In this document: one piece after another, positions 43,787 to 52,151 of the stretch | How the letters are laid out: each line of letters opens with the position of its first letter | Position numbering within the stretch: position 1 is the stretch's first letter | Assembly (NCBI GenBank): GCA_019695185.1 | Contig: JAIBAN010000003.1 | Coordinates: forward strand, 1-64,000 | Direction: 5' to 3' | Origin: Blastocatellia bacterium | GTDB taxonomy: Bacteria; Acidobacteriota; Blastocatellia; Chloracidobacteriales; Chloracidobacteriaceae | Length of the DNA stretch: 64,000 nt | Program-made: the position numbers and the translations under genes | Notes under the pieces: generated by a model | The model's input: the letters and a program-made list of their open reading frames with translations, nothing else | Told to the model about the DNA's origin: nothing | The model's database searches: none

Positions 43787-44475
43787 AAAAGCTGCTTGCC
43801 AAACTTCCTCAAGCCAGTCAGTTTGATGCCCGGAAGACCTCGTTCCTGCGCCTTCAGGAGTATGCCGGGATTGGCATTCTGCTCATTCTTGGTGGCATTG
43901 CCGGTTATAGCCTTACGCTCTCCGCACCGGTTCATTCCGAAGTGTTGACCCTGGACAAAAAGTATAAAGAAACACACGCCGAAACTGACAAACTGCAAAA
44001 TGAAATCAAAAAGCGCGAATATGAAACCCAAAAGGTCGGAGAAGCACTAAAAAAACTCAAGACTTTTGAGGAAGATTACCTGCGCGAGCGACGGGCCGGA
44101 CAGTTGGCTTTGCTGGATGAACTCAACGAATTGGGTCGCAAAACATCCGTGCAGATGTCAAACGAAATCACCATGAGTGAAGCCCAAGAGCCGCTACCTG
44201 AACTCGGAAAACAGAAGGGGGCTGACAAAATTTCGGCCAATGAGAAAGAGAAATTCGTTGTCTTTCCGACGGTCAGTGTCAAATTTGACATCAGCGGGCC
44301 TTACGCCAACGTGCGCAAGTTCATCAAAGAGCTGGAACGTAGCAAACAGTTTATTATTCTTGAATTGCTGGAGGTGTCGCAGGAGACCGGCAATGCCTTC
44401 AAATTGGGCGGTGCCCCGACCGACATGGTGCATGTTGATTTGACATTGACGGCTTTTTATCGGCGGGAAAAATGA
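43783..44475 (+). CDS. pilO: PilO-like type IV pilus / T2SS assembly protein
   Basis: 230 residues. One membrane segment (YAGIGILLILGGIAGYSLTL), then a long coiled coil (about 60-125; KKYKETHAETDKLQNEIKKREYE) and a ferredoxin-like domain (FVVFPTVSVKFDISGPYANVRKFIKELERSKQFIILELLEV). Its ATG overlaps the pilN stop (ATGA). The PilO-type element RFISELE is here KFIKELERS. With PilN it forms the periplasmic heterodimer of the assembly platform. Confidence 0.85.
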   Translation: MKKLLAKLPQASQFDARKTSFLRLQEYAGIGILLILGGIAGYSLTLSAPVHSEVLTLDKKYKETHAETDKLQNEIKKREYETQKVGEALKKLKTFEEDYLRERRAGQLALLDELNELGRKTSVQMSNEITMSEAQEPLPELGKQKGADKISANEKEKFVVFPTVSVKFDISGPYANVRKFIKELERSKQFIILELLEVSQETGNAFKLGGAPTDMVHVDLTLTAFYRREK

Positions 44476-44480
44476 AGCTG

Positions 44481-44565
44481 GAGTTTTGAGTTCACTTCTG
44501 TTTTTCCCAAGGAGTGCTGTTTCAATCCCTTTAACTCAAAACTCAAAACTCAAAGCTCAAAACTT
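44481..44565. repeat. Inverted GTTTTGA / CTCAAAA heptamers inside the pil cluster
   Basis: GAGTTTTGAGTT (44481-44492) just after pilO is mirrored by four CTCAAAA units (44533-44560), 20 bp before the next gene. It shows that the heptamer families also invade intra-operon gaps. Confidence 0.8.
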
Positions 44566-44580
44566 CAACATAGGTGTTTT

Positions 44581-45687
44581 ATGGGTATTGTTTTGGATCA
44601 AAAAACGAAGGGTATTCTGGTCGGCGGCTTGTTTCTGGGCTCCTTGTCACTGTTCCTCTATAGCCTTTGGGGCGGCACAGACTCACCCACTGCGGCTCCC
44701 ACCGCCGCCCCCCGAAAAGACCTGATTCCGGCCTCCAAACTCGACGAACAGGCAGCCAGAGGTGAATTTCCCACCGCTCCGGTAAAGACTGTTCAACCGG
44801 GCGTTCCCAAAGACAGCGTGATTGGTCAAATGGTTGAACTGCGCTTTCCACAATCCCGTGATACGGCCCTGAATGCCGACATGCGCAATCTGTTTGCCTA
44901 TCCGCCGCCGCCGCTGCCCAAACCCGGAAAAGCACCTGACCCTCCCACCATTTCGCTGCAATACTCCTCGCCCACCAGTATTTTTGCCCGCACCGACCAG
45001 CCGTTTGAACTGACGGTTCGCGGGGCACAATTTCGGGAGGGGATGCAGATTTTCTTTGACGGGGCGCAACTTGCCAGCCGATTGGTAAATGAAAACGAAC
45101 TGCACGCCACCATTCAGCCGGGCATGTTTTCCAGTGCCCATTCCGCTCGGATTGAAGTCAAAGACCCCAGTAATCCGGTCAAATTTTTCTCAAACCAGTT
45201 GAACTTTCAGATTCAGGAGCCGCCCAAACCCGGCGCGCAGTATATCGGATGGGTCGGTGACAAAGGCGGGCGCAATCCCAAAGCGTTGTTGCTGGTTCAG
45301 GGCCGTTCCGGTGAAGAACGGCAACTGATACCCATTGGCGAAGTCATTGAAATGCGGTTCAAAATTACAGCCATCAACCCGGAAAAAGTTCATCTGGTGG
45401 ACACGTTGCTGAGCGGGGTCGGTTATGATTTGCCGTTGCAGGGATTAAACGGTTCCACCGGGGTCACACCGCCAATGGCTGCCAGCGCCAATTCATCCCA
45501 GCCCTATGTCAATTATGAAACCGCCGGGGAAGCCCCCCCGGAACGGGGACGGCCTTTTGTACAGGCGAACGGGCAGGAAATCAGAGGGCAGCGAATTGAC
45601 AATCAGGGCCGGGCTCTGACCCGCGAAGAGATTTTGCGGAACCAGGAAGAAGTTCGGAAATCAAAGACCTCCCGTGTCAATCAATAA
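44581..45687 (+). CDS. PilP-like periplasmic pilus/secretion protein with IPT/TIG-type domain
   Basis: 368 residues. One N-terminal membrane segment (KGILVGGLFLGSLSLFLYSLW), then a Pro/Ala-rich linker. An IPT/TIG-like domain follows (SPTSIFARTDQPFELTVRGAQF, LHATIQPGMFSSAHSARIEV), with a C-terminal region (YIGWVGDKGG, LLLVQGRSGEERQLIPIGEVI) that resembles the small HR domain of PilP/GspC proteins. PilP/GspC proteins link the inner platform to the outer secretin. Position after pilO supports that role. The TIG domain is not part of textbook PilP. Confidence 0.7.
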   Translation: MGIVLDQKTKGILVGGLFLGSLSLFLYSLWGGTDSPTAAPTAAPRKDLIPASKLDEQAARGEFPTAPVKTVQPGVPKDSVIGQMVELRFPQSRDTALNADMRNLFAYPPPPLPKPGKAPDPPTISLQYSSPTSIFARTDQPFELTVRGAQFREGMQIFFDGAQLASRLVNENELHATIQPGMFSSAHSARIEVKDPSNPVKFFSNQLNFQIQEPPKPGAQYIGWVGDKGGRNPKALLLVQGRSGEERQLIPIGEVIEMRFKITAINPEKVHLVDTLLSGVGYDLPLQGLNGSTGVTPPMAASANSSQPYVNYETAGEAPPERGRPFVQANGQEIRGQRIDNQGRALTREEILRNQEEVRKSKTSRVNQ

Positions 45688-45727
45688 CGTTTCTTTGGTA
45701 CGTTTCCCCACTTGGTTGAGGTGATTT

Positions 45728-46507
45728 ATGAAACAACCTGTGCCACATCGGACAAGCAAAAAAAGATGGCGGGAATACCTGTCTCAAAAGGGTTATGCCT
45801 TGTTGGGACTGATTATCTCGTTGGCAATTTTCGCCATTTTCGTCACGATGACGGCCCAGGACCAGCAGGCACGGGTGCAGCGGGCGTTGGAAGCCGAGTT
45901 TCTGCATCGCGGAAACGCCGTTGCCGAAGGAATTGCCCGTTACAACAACGGTGGCAGGCTGGGGCCACTCAACCCAGGCGGTTTGTTTGTCACCAAACTT
46001 GAAGACCTCAAAAAAGGGGTGGACATCAACGGTAAGCTGTTCCATTTCATTCGTCCGTCGGCCTTGCAGGACCCCATGTTTCATAGTGAAGAATGGGAAC
46101 CGGTGCGCGTCGGAGACCCTCGGATTCGCCAATATTTGCAGGAATATGCAGCCTATTATCGCCAGCCTATCCCGGTCAGCTATCAGGCCCTGACAAATTC
46201 GGTTGATTTTGAGGATGAAGACGATGACGACGATGATGACGACGATGATGACGATGATGGGGGAACCAACCAGACCGGAAGTCAGGGAGCCGGTGTTGGA
46301 ACCAGTACCTTTGGGGGAACCGGAACCGGGTCACAGCAACAACTGCTTCCCATTGTCGGGGTGATTAGCAAATCGAAGAAACTGGCATTTGCCCAGCAAT
46401 TGGGACGTGACAAAAAATATAACGAAATGTTGTTTTTGTATTTGCCGCCGCCCATGATTGTCCCCGAAGCCACCCTTCCCAACGGGAACGGCGAACAGAA
46501 GAACTGA
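45728..46507 (+). CDS. Pseudopilin-like protein with 13-residue poly-aspartate run
   Basis: 259 residues. The N-terminus SQKGYALLGLIISLAIFAIFVT has a class III signal: cleavage after Gly22 would give a mature protein starting YALLG. Tyr replaces the usual Phe at +1, and Gly27 replaces the conserved Glu at +5, so it is a minor-pilin or GspK-like variant. A globular domain follows. Then comes VDFEDE plus 13 Asp (codons 46220-46258), a Gly/Thr/Gln-rich linker and a C-terminal domain (GVISKSKKLAFAQQLGRDKKYNEMLF). The Asp run may bind calcium or act as an acidic spacer. It is the last gene of the cluster; no secretin or ATPase gene follows. Confidence 0.75.
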   Translation: MKQPVPHRTSKKRWREYLSQKGYALLGLIISLAIFAIFVTMTAQDQQARVQRALEAEFLHRGNAVAEGIARYNNGGRLGPLNPGGLFVTKLEDLKKGVDINGKLFHFIRPSALQDPMFHSEEWEPVRVGDPRIRQYLQEYAAYYRQPIPVSYQALTNSVDFEDEDDDDDDDDDDDDDGGTNQTGSQGAGVGTSTFGGTGTGSQQQLLPIVGVISKSKKLAFAQQLGRDKKYNEMLFLYLPPPMIVPEATLPNGNGEQKN

Positions 46508-46518
46508 CAAGGCAACCG

Positions 46519-46611
46519 GGTGACAGGGTGACAATCCTTCTCTTGGTTGTCTTGTTTACTTGACTGCCTTCAAACCATTCAAACCCTTCAGACAGGGTCA
46601 CCCGGTCACCC
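46519..46611. repeat. Inverted GGTGACA / TCACCCG heptamers
   Basis: CCGGGTGACAGGGTGACAAT lies after the pseudopilin gene. CAGGGTCACCCGGTCACCCC closes the gap and runs into the stop of the convergent pcm gene. The loop is about 60 bp. Confidence 0.75.
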
Positions 46612-47310
46612 CTTCAGTTCGGAAAAACCGTGCCGGCCAATCAGAGGAACAAACTTGACGGAACCGTGCATTTCCTGACGAAAACCTGATTCGGTTCGGG
46701 AAATGCGAATCAGGTGCTGTTCTTTATCATCCCCAACCGGCAGAACCAAATGTCCTCCCACAGCAAGCTGGTCCACCAGCGGTTGCGGCACCTCAGGCCC
46801 GGCGGCGGCGGCCAGAATCCCGTCATAGGGGGCAAATTGGCTCCATCCCCCCGTTCCATCAAAATTCTTCACAGTCGTATTGTGAAATCCCAAAGTTCGC
46901 ATCCGTGTCTGAGCCAATCGGGCCAGGGCCGGAATCCGTTCAATGGAAAAGACCTTGCCGGCCAACAAGGCCAAAACCGCTGTTTGATAACCGGAACCGG
47001 CACCAATTTCCAGAACCCGGCAGCCGGGTTTCAGTTCCAGCAACTCGGTCATCCGGGCCACAATATAAGGTTGTGAAATCGTCTGCCCGGCAGCAATCGG
47101 AAGGGCATGGTCGCCGTAGCTTTCCGACCGCAACGCCTCATCCACAAAAAACTCACGCGGAACCGTGCCGATGGCCTCCAGCACTGTTTCGTCACGGATT
47201 CCTTTTTCGCGCAATTGTTCGACCAAACGCTGCCGCAAACGGATGTAGCGAATGTCGGAAACGTATTCAGGATTGTCAGGCACATTGAGTGCTGATTTTG
47301 GGGGAGCCAT
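46606..47310 (-). CDS. pcm: Protein-L-isoaspartate O-methyltransferase
   Basis: Repairs isoaspartyl residues in aged proteins by SAM-dependent methylation. 234 residues. The start region RQRLVEQLREKGIRDETVLEAI is typical, followed by VPREFFVDE, the substrate motif ISQPYIVARMTELLELKPGCRVLEIGAGSGYQTAVL (SAM site) and the late motif VPQPLVDQLAVGGHLVLPVG. The usual GDG of the VxxxDGxxG element is NFDGTGGW. It converges with the pilus cluster, so it is not part of that operon. Confidence 0.93.
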   Translation of the reverse strand: MAPPKSALNVPDNPEYVSDIRYIRLRQRLVEQLREKGIRDETVLEAIGTVPREFFVDEALRSESYGDHALPIAAGQTISQPYIVARMTELLELKPGCRVLEIGAGSGYQTAVLALLAGKVFSIERIPALARLAQTRMRTLGFHNTTVKNFDGTGGWSQFAPYDGILAAAAGPEVPQPLVDQLAVGGHLVLPVGDDKEQHLIRISRTESGFRQEMHGSVKFVPLIGRHGFSELKG

Positions 47311-47334
47311 AAGTCTCTTTGTCTGGGGAGTCTT

Positions 47335-47475
47335 GAGGGTCTGGGAAGGCTTGGGAGTCTGAAGAAGTGAACCGTAACAGGTAAATAGTAACAGGATTGT
47401 TTCTTGTCACTTGTCACCTGTCACTTGTTTTTGACTCCCAAGACTCCCTAAACCCTCAAGACTCCCAAGACTGTT
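47335..47475. repeat. Nested inverted repeats: CTCCCAAGA nonamers around GTCACTT heptamers
   Basis: CTTGGGAGTC-type nonamers (degenerate) on the left and GACTCCCAAGACTCCC on the right enclose an inner set ending in TTGTCACTTGTCACCTGTCACTTG. Two repeat families are thus nested in one intergenic element, between pcm and the cNMP-binding protein gene. Confidence 0.75.
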
Positions 47476-47477
47476 TT

Positions 47478-48143
47478 TTACCTTTCAAACCAATCATCCA
47501 ATGACTTCTCGGCCCTCAGGTAGCCATCCAATGCCGCCACCATATCACCATGACTGGAAAGCAGTTCGTGGGCGGTGGCTGAGGCGCGGTCCACCAAAGC
47601 CGCCTTCTCGGATGAATTGGTCAGGAATCCGTCGCTCAGACCGCTCAAATTGTCGCGGATGGAGCACAAAAAGCGGAACGTCCGGATAAAGGCATCCCAG
47701 GTACGAATACTCGGCAGTTCCCGCGAAGCCTGGGCAATGCCTTTCAGAAGTTCACCCATCGAGGTTTGAATGACCGTGTAGTTTTTGTTGGCTGAGATAA
47801 TCAGGACACAGTGTTTGCCAATTTGACTGATGATGGTATTAAAGATCATTGGCGTAATCGAAGGGTCGCCGCTGTCAAACAGTTGTTTGACCAGAACCGC
47901 CGAATATTCCGTCACCACAGTATTGTCTTCAAGCGCATAGACCGTGGCGGTCCGGCGCGGACTTTGACCTTCCAGGGTGAAAATTGCCGTCTCGCCCAAA
48001 ATCATTTTGGGGAGGACTTGACCGATGATACCTTTTTCCGTTCGGACGCCAAGTTTTCCCTGGTCCACAATGGCGATATTGCGGGCCGGGTCACCCGCCT
48101 CCCAAAGCAGCGCATCTTTTGATAGCATCAGCTTACGATTCAT
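47478..48143 (-). CDS. Cyclic nucleotide-binding domain protein, no DNA-binding domain
   Basis: 221 residues from the ATG at 48143 (GGAGG about 9 bases upstream). The N-terminal 120 residues fit a cNMP-binding fold: KDALLWEAGDPARNIAIVDQGKLGV, and the phosphate-binding-cassette-like stretch ILGETAIFTLEGQSPRRTATVYAL with a Gly-Glu and an Arg. The C-terminal half is alpha-helical with no helix-turn-helix that I can see. It is divergent from an adenylate cyclase gene 234 bp away, so it may be the cAMP effector of that enzyme. Loss of the DNA-binding domain means it acts on proteins rather than promoters. Confidence 0.8.
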   Translation of the reverse strand: MNRKLMLSKDALLWEAGDPARNIAIVDQGKLGVRTEKGIIGQVLPKMILGETAIFTLEGQSPRRTATVYALEDNTVVTEYSAVLVKQLFDSGDPSITPMIFNTIISQIGKHCVLIISANKNYTVIQTSMGELLKGIAQASRELPSIRTWDAFIRTFRFLCSIRDNLSGLSDGFLTNSSEKAALVDRASATAHELLSSHGDMVAALDGYLRAEKSLDDWFER

Positions 48144-48313
48144 GCCGAAACCTCCATGAGATTTTTTAGGGCAAGAGTGGCTTGGATATCGCCGAAATGC
48201 GGTGTCCGGCGTAGCGAAACGCACTGTTTGCAATGTATGGTGTGTGAAGCTTGTGTGGGCGCACGGTTGAACGCAATGCGTGTTTCCTGGTAACAATATA
48301 TCCGCTCAAGTTT

Positions 48314-48329
48314 CTTGTGCAAGCACAAG
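48314..48329. promoter_or_regulatory. Palindrome CTTGTGC-AA-GCACAAG in divergent promoter region
   Basis: Perfect 7-bp arms with a 2-base centre, 48 bp before the cyclase ATG and about 170 bp before the cNMP-binding protein start. It is a candidate operator for the divergent pair. The arms contain a TTGTG reminiscent of CRP half-sites (TGTGA), but the spacing is not that of a CRP site. Confidence 0.45.
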
Positions 48330-48377
48330 GACGGACAGCGTTTTTTTCCCAAATTCGGCTGAGGAAAGTCCGCACCC

Positions 48378-49991
48378 ATGGCCTACCTGATCCTCAATCC
48401 CGGCGCAACCGACAATAAAATCTTTGACCTCAAACCGGGTCGCAATCTCATCGGACGCTCTGAGGGCAACGATATTGTGATCCTGCACGCCAGCCTTTCC
48501 CGCCGCCATGCCTGTATTGAAGTGATGGGCGACCAATGTACGGTGGTTGACCTCGGAAGCAGCAACGGAACCTTTGTCAACGATGCGCCGGTTAGCCAGC
48601 CCCGTATGCTCCAGGATAAGGATTCAGTCCGGTGCGGCGATGTGACATTTGTTTTTGTGCAGGGCTTGATGAGCTTCGTTCAGGGGCACACCATTGTCAA
48701 ACAAATTGCCCCTGAGGCCACCCGTGTCATGATGAAAGACCTGATTGCCGAAGGGCAACAGGCACTTGCCGGGGCGCTTAAACTCAAAAACCGGGAATCT
48801 GACAAACGGGCGACCGACAAGCTTCACATCCTGCTCAAAGTGACGGAAATCCTTTCCTCCCCCGAAGATATCGAGCGCCTGCTGCAAAAAACCCTCGAAC
48901 TGCTGTTTGACATTATGAATGTTGACCGGGCCGCGATTCTGATGGTCAACCCCGTTTCCGGAGAACCGGAACTGAAAGCCATGAAAACCGGGCAGCGGTT
49001 GAGTGAAAAACCCTACAGTCGCAACATTATTGACCATGTGCTCAAACAGGGGGTGGGGGTGCTGTCCTCCGATGCCCGGCTGGACCCGCGTTTTTCCAAG
49101 GCCGAATCCATTGTGTCGCAATCCATCCAGGCCCTGATGTGTGTTCCGCTCAAACCCCGTGACAAAGTGATTGGCGTGCTGTATGTGGATAACCTCTCGA
49201 TGGCAAACCTGTTTTCCGAAGAAGACCTGGAATTCCTGACCGGGTTTGCCAATCAGGCAGCAATTTCGATTGAAAACTCACAGCTCTATAAGCAAATCGA
49301 AGATGAGGCGGTTTTACGCAACAACTTTCTGCGTTTTTTTCCGCCCACGGTGATTCAGGAAATTTCCCACGCCAAAGATATCTTTCTGGGAGCAATTGAA
49401 ACGGAAATCACGGCCCTCTTTTCCGACATCAGCGGTTTTACCGAAATGTCTTCCAAAATGGAGCCACGGGCCATTGTTGACCTCTTAAATGCCTACTTCC
49501 CGCCAATGGCCGAAGTCGTTTTTCACCAGGGAGGAACCCTCGAAAAATATATCGGCGACGCCTTGCTGGCCGTCTGGGGTGCGCCCATCCGGAACGATGA
49601 CGACGCTGACCGGGCGGTCTGGGCCGCCATTCACATGCAACACCTGCTCGGCAAGTTTAACGAGGAATGGGCCAAACCACGGAACCTGCACCTCCAGATT
49701 CACATTGGGCTCAACACAGGCAAAGTGGCGGCTGGGAATATCGGTTCGAAAGATTATATTCAATATGCCACAATCGGAGACACCACCAATGTGGCCAGCC
49801 GGATTTGCAGCGCCGCCGAATCAGGGGAAATTTTAATTGCTGAAAGCACGTTTCAGCGGCTGGTGGACAAATCGCTGCCGCTGGAACCGTTACCGCCGGT
49901 TTCCGTCAAGGGCAAGGACAAGCCGCTCTCCCTGTATCGGATTGATTGGAAAAAACTGGATAAAATTGACCTTTCAACCACCATGATGTGA
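48378..49991 (+). CDS. FHA-GAF-class III adenylate/guanylate cyclase
   Basis: 537 residues. FHA domain (about 20-80; RNLIGRSEGNDIVI, LSRRHACIE, DLGSSNGTFVND), GAF domain (about 150-310; IERLLQKTLELLFDIMNVDRAAILMV, LMCVPLKPRDKVIGVLYVDN) and a class III cyclase domain (about 335-515). The cyclase metal aspartates are in LFSDISGFTEMS and YIGDALLAVWGAP, and the transition-state Asn-Arg pair is in TTNVASRI. The substrate-selecting positions were not assessed, so ATP against GTP is open; the adjacent cNMP-binding protein favours cAMP. FHA input suggests control by Ser/Thr phosphorylation. Confidence 0.92.
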   Translation: MAYLILNPGATDNKIFDLKPGRNLIGRSEGNDIVILHASLSRRHACIEVMGDQCTVVDLGSSNGTFVNDAPVSQPRMLQDKDSVRCGDVTFVFVQGLMSFVQGHTIVKQIAPEATRVMMKDLIAEGQQALAGALKLKNRESDKRATDKLHILLKVTEILSSPEDIERLLQKTLELLFDIMNVDRAAILMVNPVSGEPELKAMKTGQRLSEKPYSRNIIDHVLKQGVGVLSSDARLDPRFSKAESIVSQSIQALMCVPLKPRDKVIGVLYVDNLSMANLFSEEDLEFLTGFANQAAISIENSQLYKQIEDEAVLRNNFLRFFPPTVIQEISHAKDIFLGAIETEITALFSDISGFTEMSSKMEPRAIVDLLNAYFPPMAEVVFHQGGTLEKYIGDALLAVWGAPIRNDDDADRAVWAAIHMQHLLGKFNEEWAKPRNLHLQIHIGLNTGKVAAGNIGSKDYIQYATIGDTTNVASRICSAAESGEILIAESTFQRLVDKSLPLEPLPPVSVKGKDKPLSLYRIDWKKLDKIDLSTTMM

Positions 49992-50205
49992 AGGTTGGGT
50001 CTGGGTTCAGGGTTCAAGGTTCAGGGTTCAGGGTTCAGGGTTCAGGGTTCAGGGTTCAGGGTTTTCGAATACTGAATGTTCGGGATTTTGATCTGGTCCG
50101 TAAATTCTCAATTCTCAACCTCCAACGAAAACCCACCCTCAACGCCTGAACCCTGAACTCTGAACCCCAGCCCCCAGACCCTGAACCCGGAACCCGGAAC
50201 CCGGA
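49992..50205. repeat. GGGTTCA heptamers with partial inverted copies
   Basis: At least seven GGTTCAG units run from about 50005 to 50062. CTGAACCCTGAACTCTGAAC and CCGGAACCCGGAACCCGG lie further on (50145-50204), a degenerate reverse-complement arm. It ends 6 bp before the next start codon. Confidence 0.85.
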
Positions 50206-50210
50206 AAGTT

Positions 50211-52100
50211 ATGACCTCACCGCTCCGCTGGAAAACACGTTACAAATCCAAACGGGTTACGGCTGAAACCGCCGTGGCCGGAATCAGGCGCGGGCAACGG
50301 GTTTTTATCGGGTCCGGAGCGGCTGAACCGCAGTTGCTGGTCATGGCACTGGTCAAACGGGGATTTGAGCTGGCTGATACGGAAATCATTCATTTGCAGA
50401 CGCTGGGCATCGCACCTTACACGGATTCCTCGTTTACCAATGTTTTCCGCCACAATGCGCTCTTCATCGGCCCCAACGTCCGCAGCGCCGTTTTTGAAGG
50501 TCGAGCTGATTACACACCGATTTTTCTTTCTGAAATTCCCCGCTTGTTTCGTTCGCGCCGCCTGCCCCTGGATGTGGCCTTGATTCAGGTCAGCCCGCCG
50601 GACGCGCATGGGTTTTGCAGCCTGGGGGTTTCGGTGGATATTGTCAAAGCAGCGGTTGAAAGTGCCCCGGTTATCATTGCCGAAGTCAACCCCAACATGC
50701 CACGCACCTTTGGCGACAGTTTTCTGCATGTGGACCGATTGACCCACCTGGTTGAAACCACTATGCCTCTGTTGGAATCGGTTCCGGCAGAAACCGACGA
50801 GGTTTCCCAGCAAATCGGCATCAATGTGGCCAAACTGGTGGATAACGGAGCCACCCTCCAGGTCGGCGGGGGGCGAATTCCCAATGCCGTCCTGCAAGCC
50901 CTGGGTGACCGGCGGGACCTGGGCATTCATACCGAGTTTTTTTCCGATGGCCTGCTCGACCTGATTGAATCCGGTGCCGTGACCGGGGCGCGCAAGGAAT
51001 TCCTGCCAGGGAAAATTGTGACCAGTTTTTGCAAAGGAACCAACCGGCTCTATCGCTTCGTCCATGACAATCCGCTGGTTGAGTTTCATCCTTCGGATTT
51101 GGTCAATGACCCGTTTCGGATTGCCCAAAATCCGAAAATGGTAGCCATCAATTCGGCCATCGAAGTGGATTTGACCGGTCAGGTCTGTGCCGACAGCATT
51201 GGATTCCGGTTTTACAGCGGGATTGGCGGGCAGGTGGATTTTATGCGCGGAGCGGCACGCTCCCCTGGCGGAAAGCCTGTGATTGTGCTCCCCTCCGCAA
51301 CCAAAGACGGACAGATTTCGCGGATTGTGGCCCAGCTTCACGAAGGGGCCGGGGTTGTCACCACCCGTGGCGATGTGCATTTTGTCGTGACGGAATATGG
51401 AATTGCCGATTTATGGGGAAAATCCGTGCGGGACCGCGCCCTCGCGCTGATTTCGATTGCTCATCCCAAGTTTCGGGCGGAACTGTTGGAGGCCGCCAAA
51501 CGCCAGCATCTGGTTTACCAGGACCAACTGCTGCCCCCTCCCTTTATTTCTCCGGCTGACTGGTCCGCTCATGTGACTTTGCCCGACGGAACTCCGGTTT
51601 ACCTGCGACCGATTCGTCCGACTGATGAAACCATGATGAAGGATTTGTTCTATTCCCTTTCGGAACAAACGATTTATCAGCGGTTTTTCCGCCCCATCAA
51701 AGCCATGCCGCACCCGACCCTGCAAAAACTGGTCAACCTCGACTATCGGAAAGAAGTTGCCATTGTGGGAACGGTTTGTGATACGCCGGAATGTCGGTTT
51801 GAACCGGACGGCGAGCGAATTATTGCTGTTGGACGCTATGTGGTTGACCCGGAAACCAAACTGGCAGACATGGCTTTTGTGGTGCAGGATGCCTTTCAGG
51901 GCCGGGGGCTGGGAACCATTCTGCTCCAGCATTTGGCCAAAATCGCTCAAGTCCAAGGAGTGGCCGGTGTTTCGGCTGACATTCTGGCAGCCAACAAACC
52001 CATGCTGCATGTCTTTCACAAACTGGGATACAAAATGGAAACAACTCTTTCCGGCGGGGTTTATCACGTTGAGTTTCATTTGAACGGAACGCGGAATTGA
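50211..52100 (+). CDS. Acetyl-CoA hydrolase/transferase fused to a GNAT acetyltransferase
   Basis: 629 residues. Residues about 1-430 are a CoA-transferase of the acetyl-CoA hydrolase / 4-hydroxybutyrate CoA-transferase type (GIRRGQRVFIGSGAAEPQLL, VSPPDAHGFCSLGVSVD, LQVGGGRIPNAVLQAL, HTEFFSDGLLDLIESG, the CoA-binding GIGGQVDFMRGA). A GNAT domain occupies the C-terminus (about 455-625; YLRPIRPTDETMMKDLFYSLS, VVQDAFQGRGLGTILLQHLAK with the acetyl-CoA loop Q/RGxG). The transferase could supply or shuttle acetyl groups while the GNAT part modifies or senses. This fusion exists in several bacteria but its role is not settled. Confidence 0.9.
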   Translation: MTSPLRWKTRYKSKRVTAETAVAGIRRGQRVFIGSGAAEPQLLVMALVKRGFELADTEIIHLQTLGIAPYTDSSFTNVFRHNALFIGPNVRSAVFEGRADYTPIFLSEIPRLFRSRRLPLDVALIQVSPPDAHGFCSLGVSVDIVKAAVESAPVIIAEVNPNMPRTFGDSFLHVDRLTHLVETTMPLLESVPAETDEVSQQIGINVAKLVDNGATLQVGGGRIPNAVLQALGDRRDLGIHTEFFSDGLLDLIESGAVTGARKEFLPGKIVTSFCKGTNRLYRFVHDNPLVEFHPSDLVNDPFRIAQNPKMVAINSAIEVDLTGQVCADSIGFRFYSGIGGQVDFMRGAARSPGGKPVIVLPSATKDGQISRIVAQLHEGAGVVTTRGDVHFVVTEYGIADLWGKSVRDRALALISIAHPKFRAELLEAAKRQHLVYQDQLLPPPFISPADWSAHVTLPDGTPVYLRPIRPTDETMMKDLFYSLSEQTIYQRFFRPIKAMPHPTLQKLVNLDYRKEVAIVGTVCDTPECRFEPDGERIIAVGRYVVDPETKLADMAFVVQDAFQGRGLGTILLQHLAKIAQVQGVAGVSADILAANKPMLHVFHKLGYKMETTLSGGVYHVEFHLNGTRN

Positions 52101-52151
52101 AGCCGGTCTGTTTCAAAGCCTGAATTTTTTCCCAATGAAAGGAATCTTTCA

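Noticed and set aside
46220-46258. The poly-Asp run as an assembly or slippage artefact
   Set aside because: The codons mix GAT and GAC irregularly and the frame stays open into a plausible C-terminal domain.
3375-50205. The tandem repeats as CRISPR arrays
   Set aside because: Units are 7 or 9 bases with no spacers and no cas genes are present.
50217-51380. A 387-residue open frame antisense to the CoA-transferase fusion
   Set aside because: It has no recognisable domain and overlaps conserved CoA-transferase motifs on the other strand.
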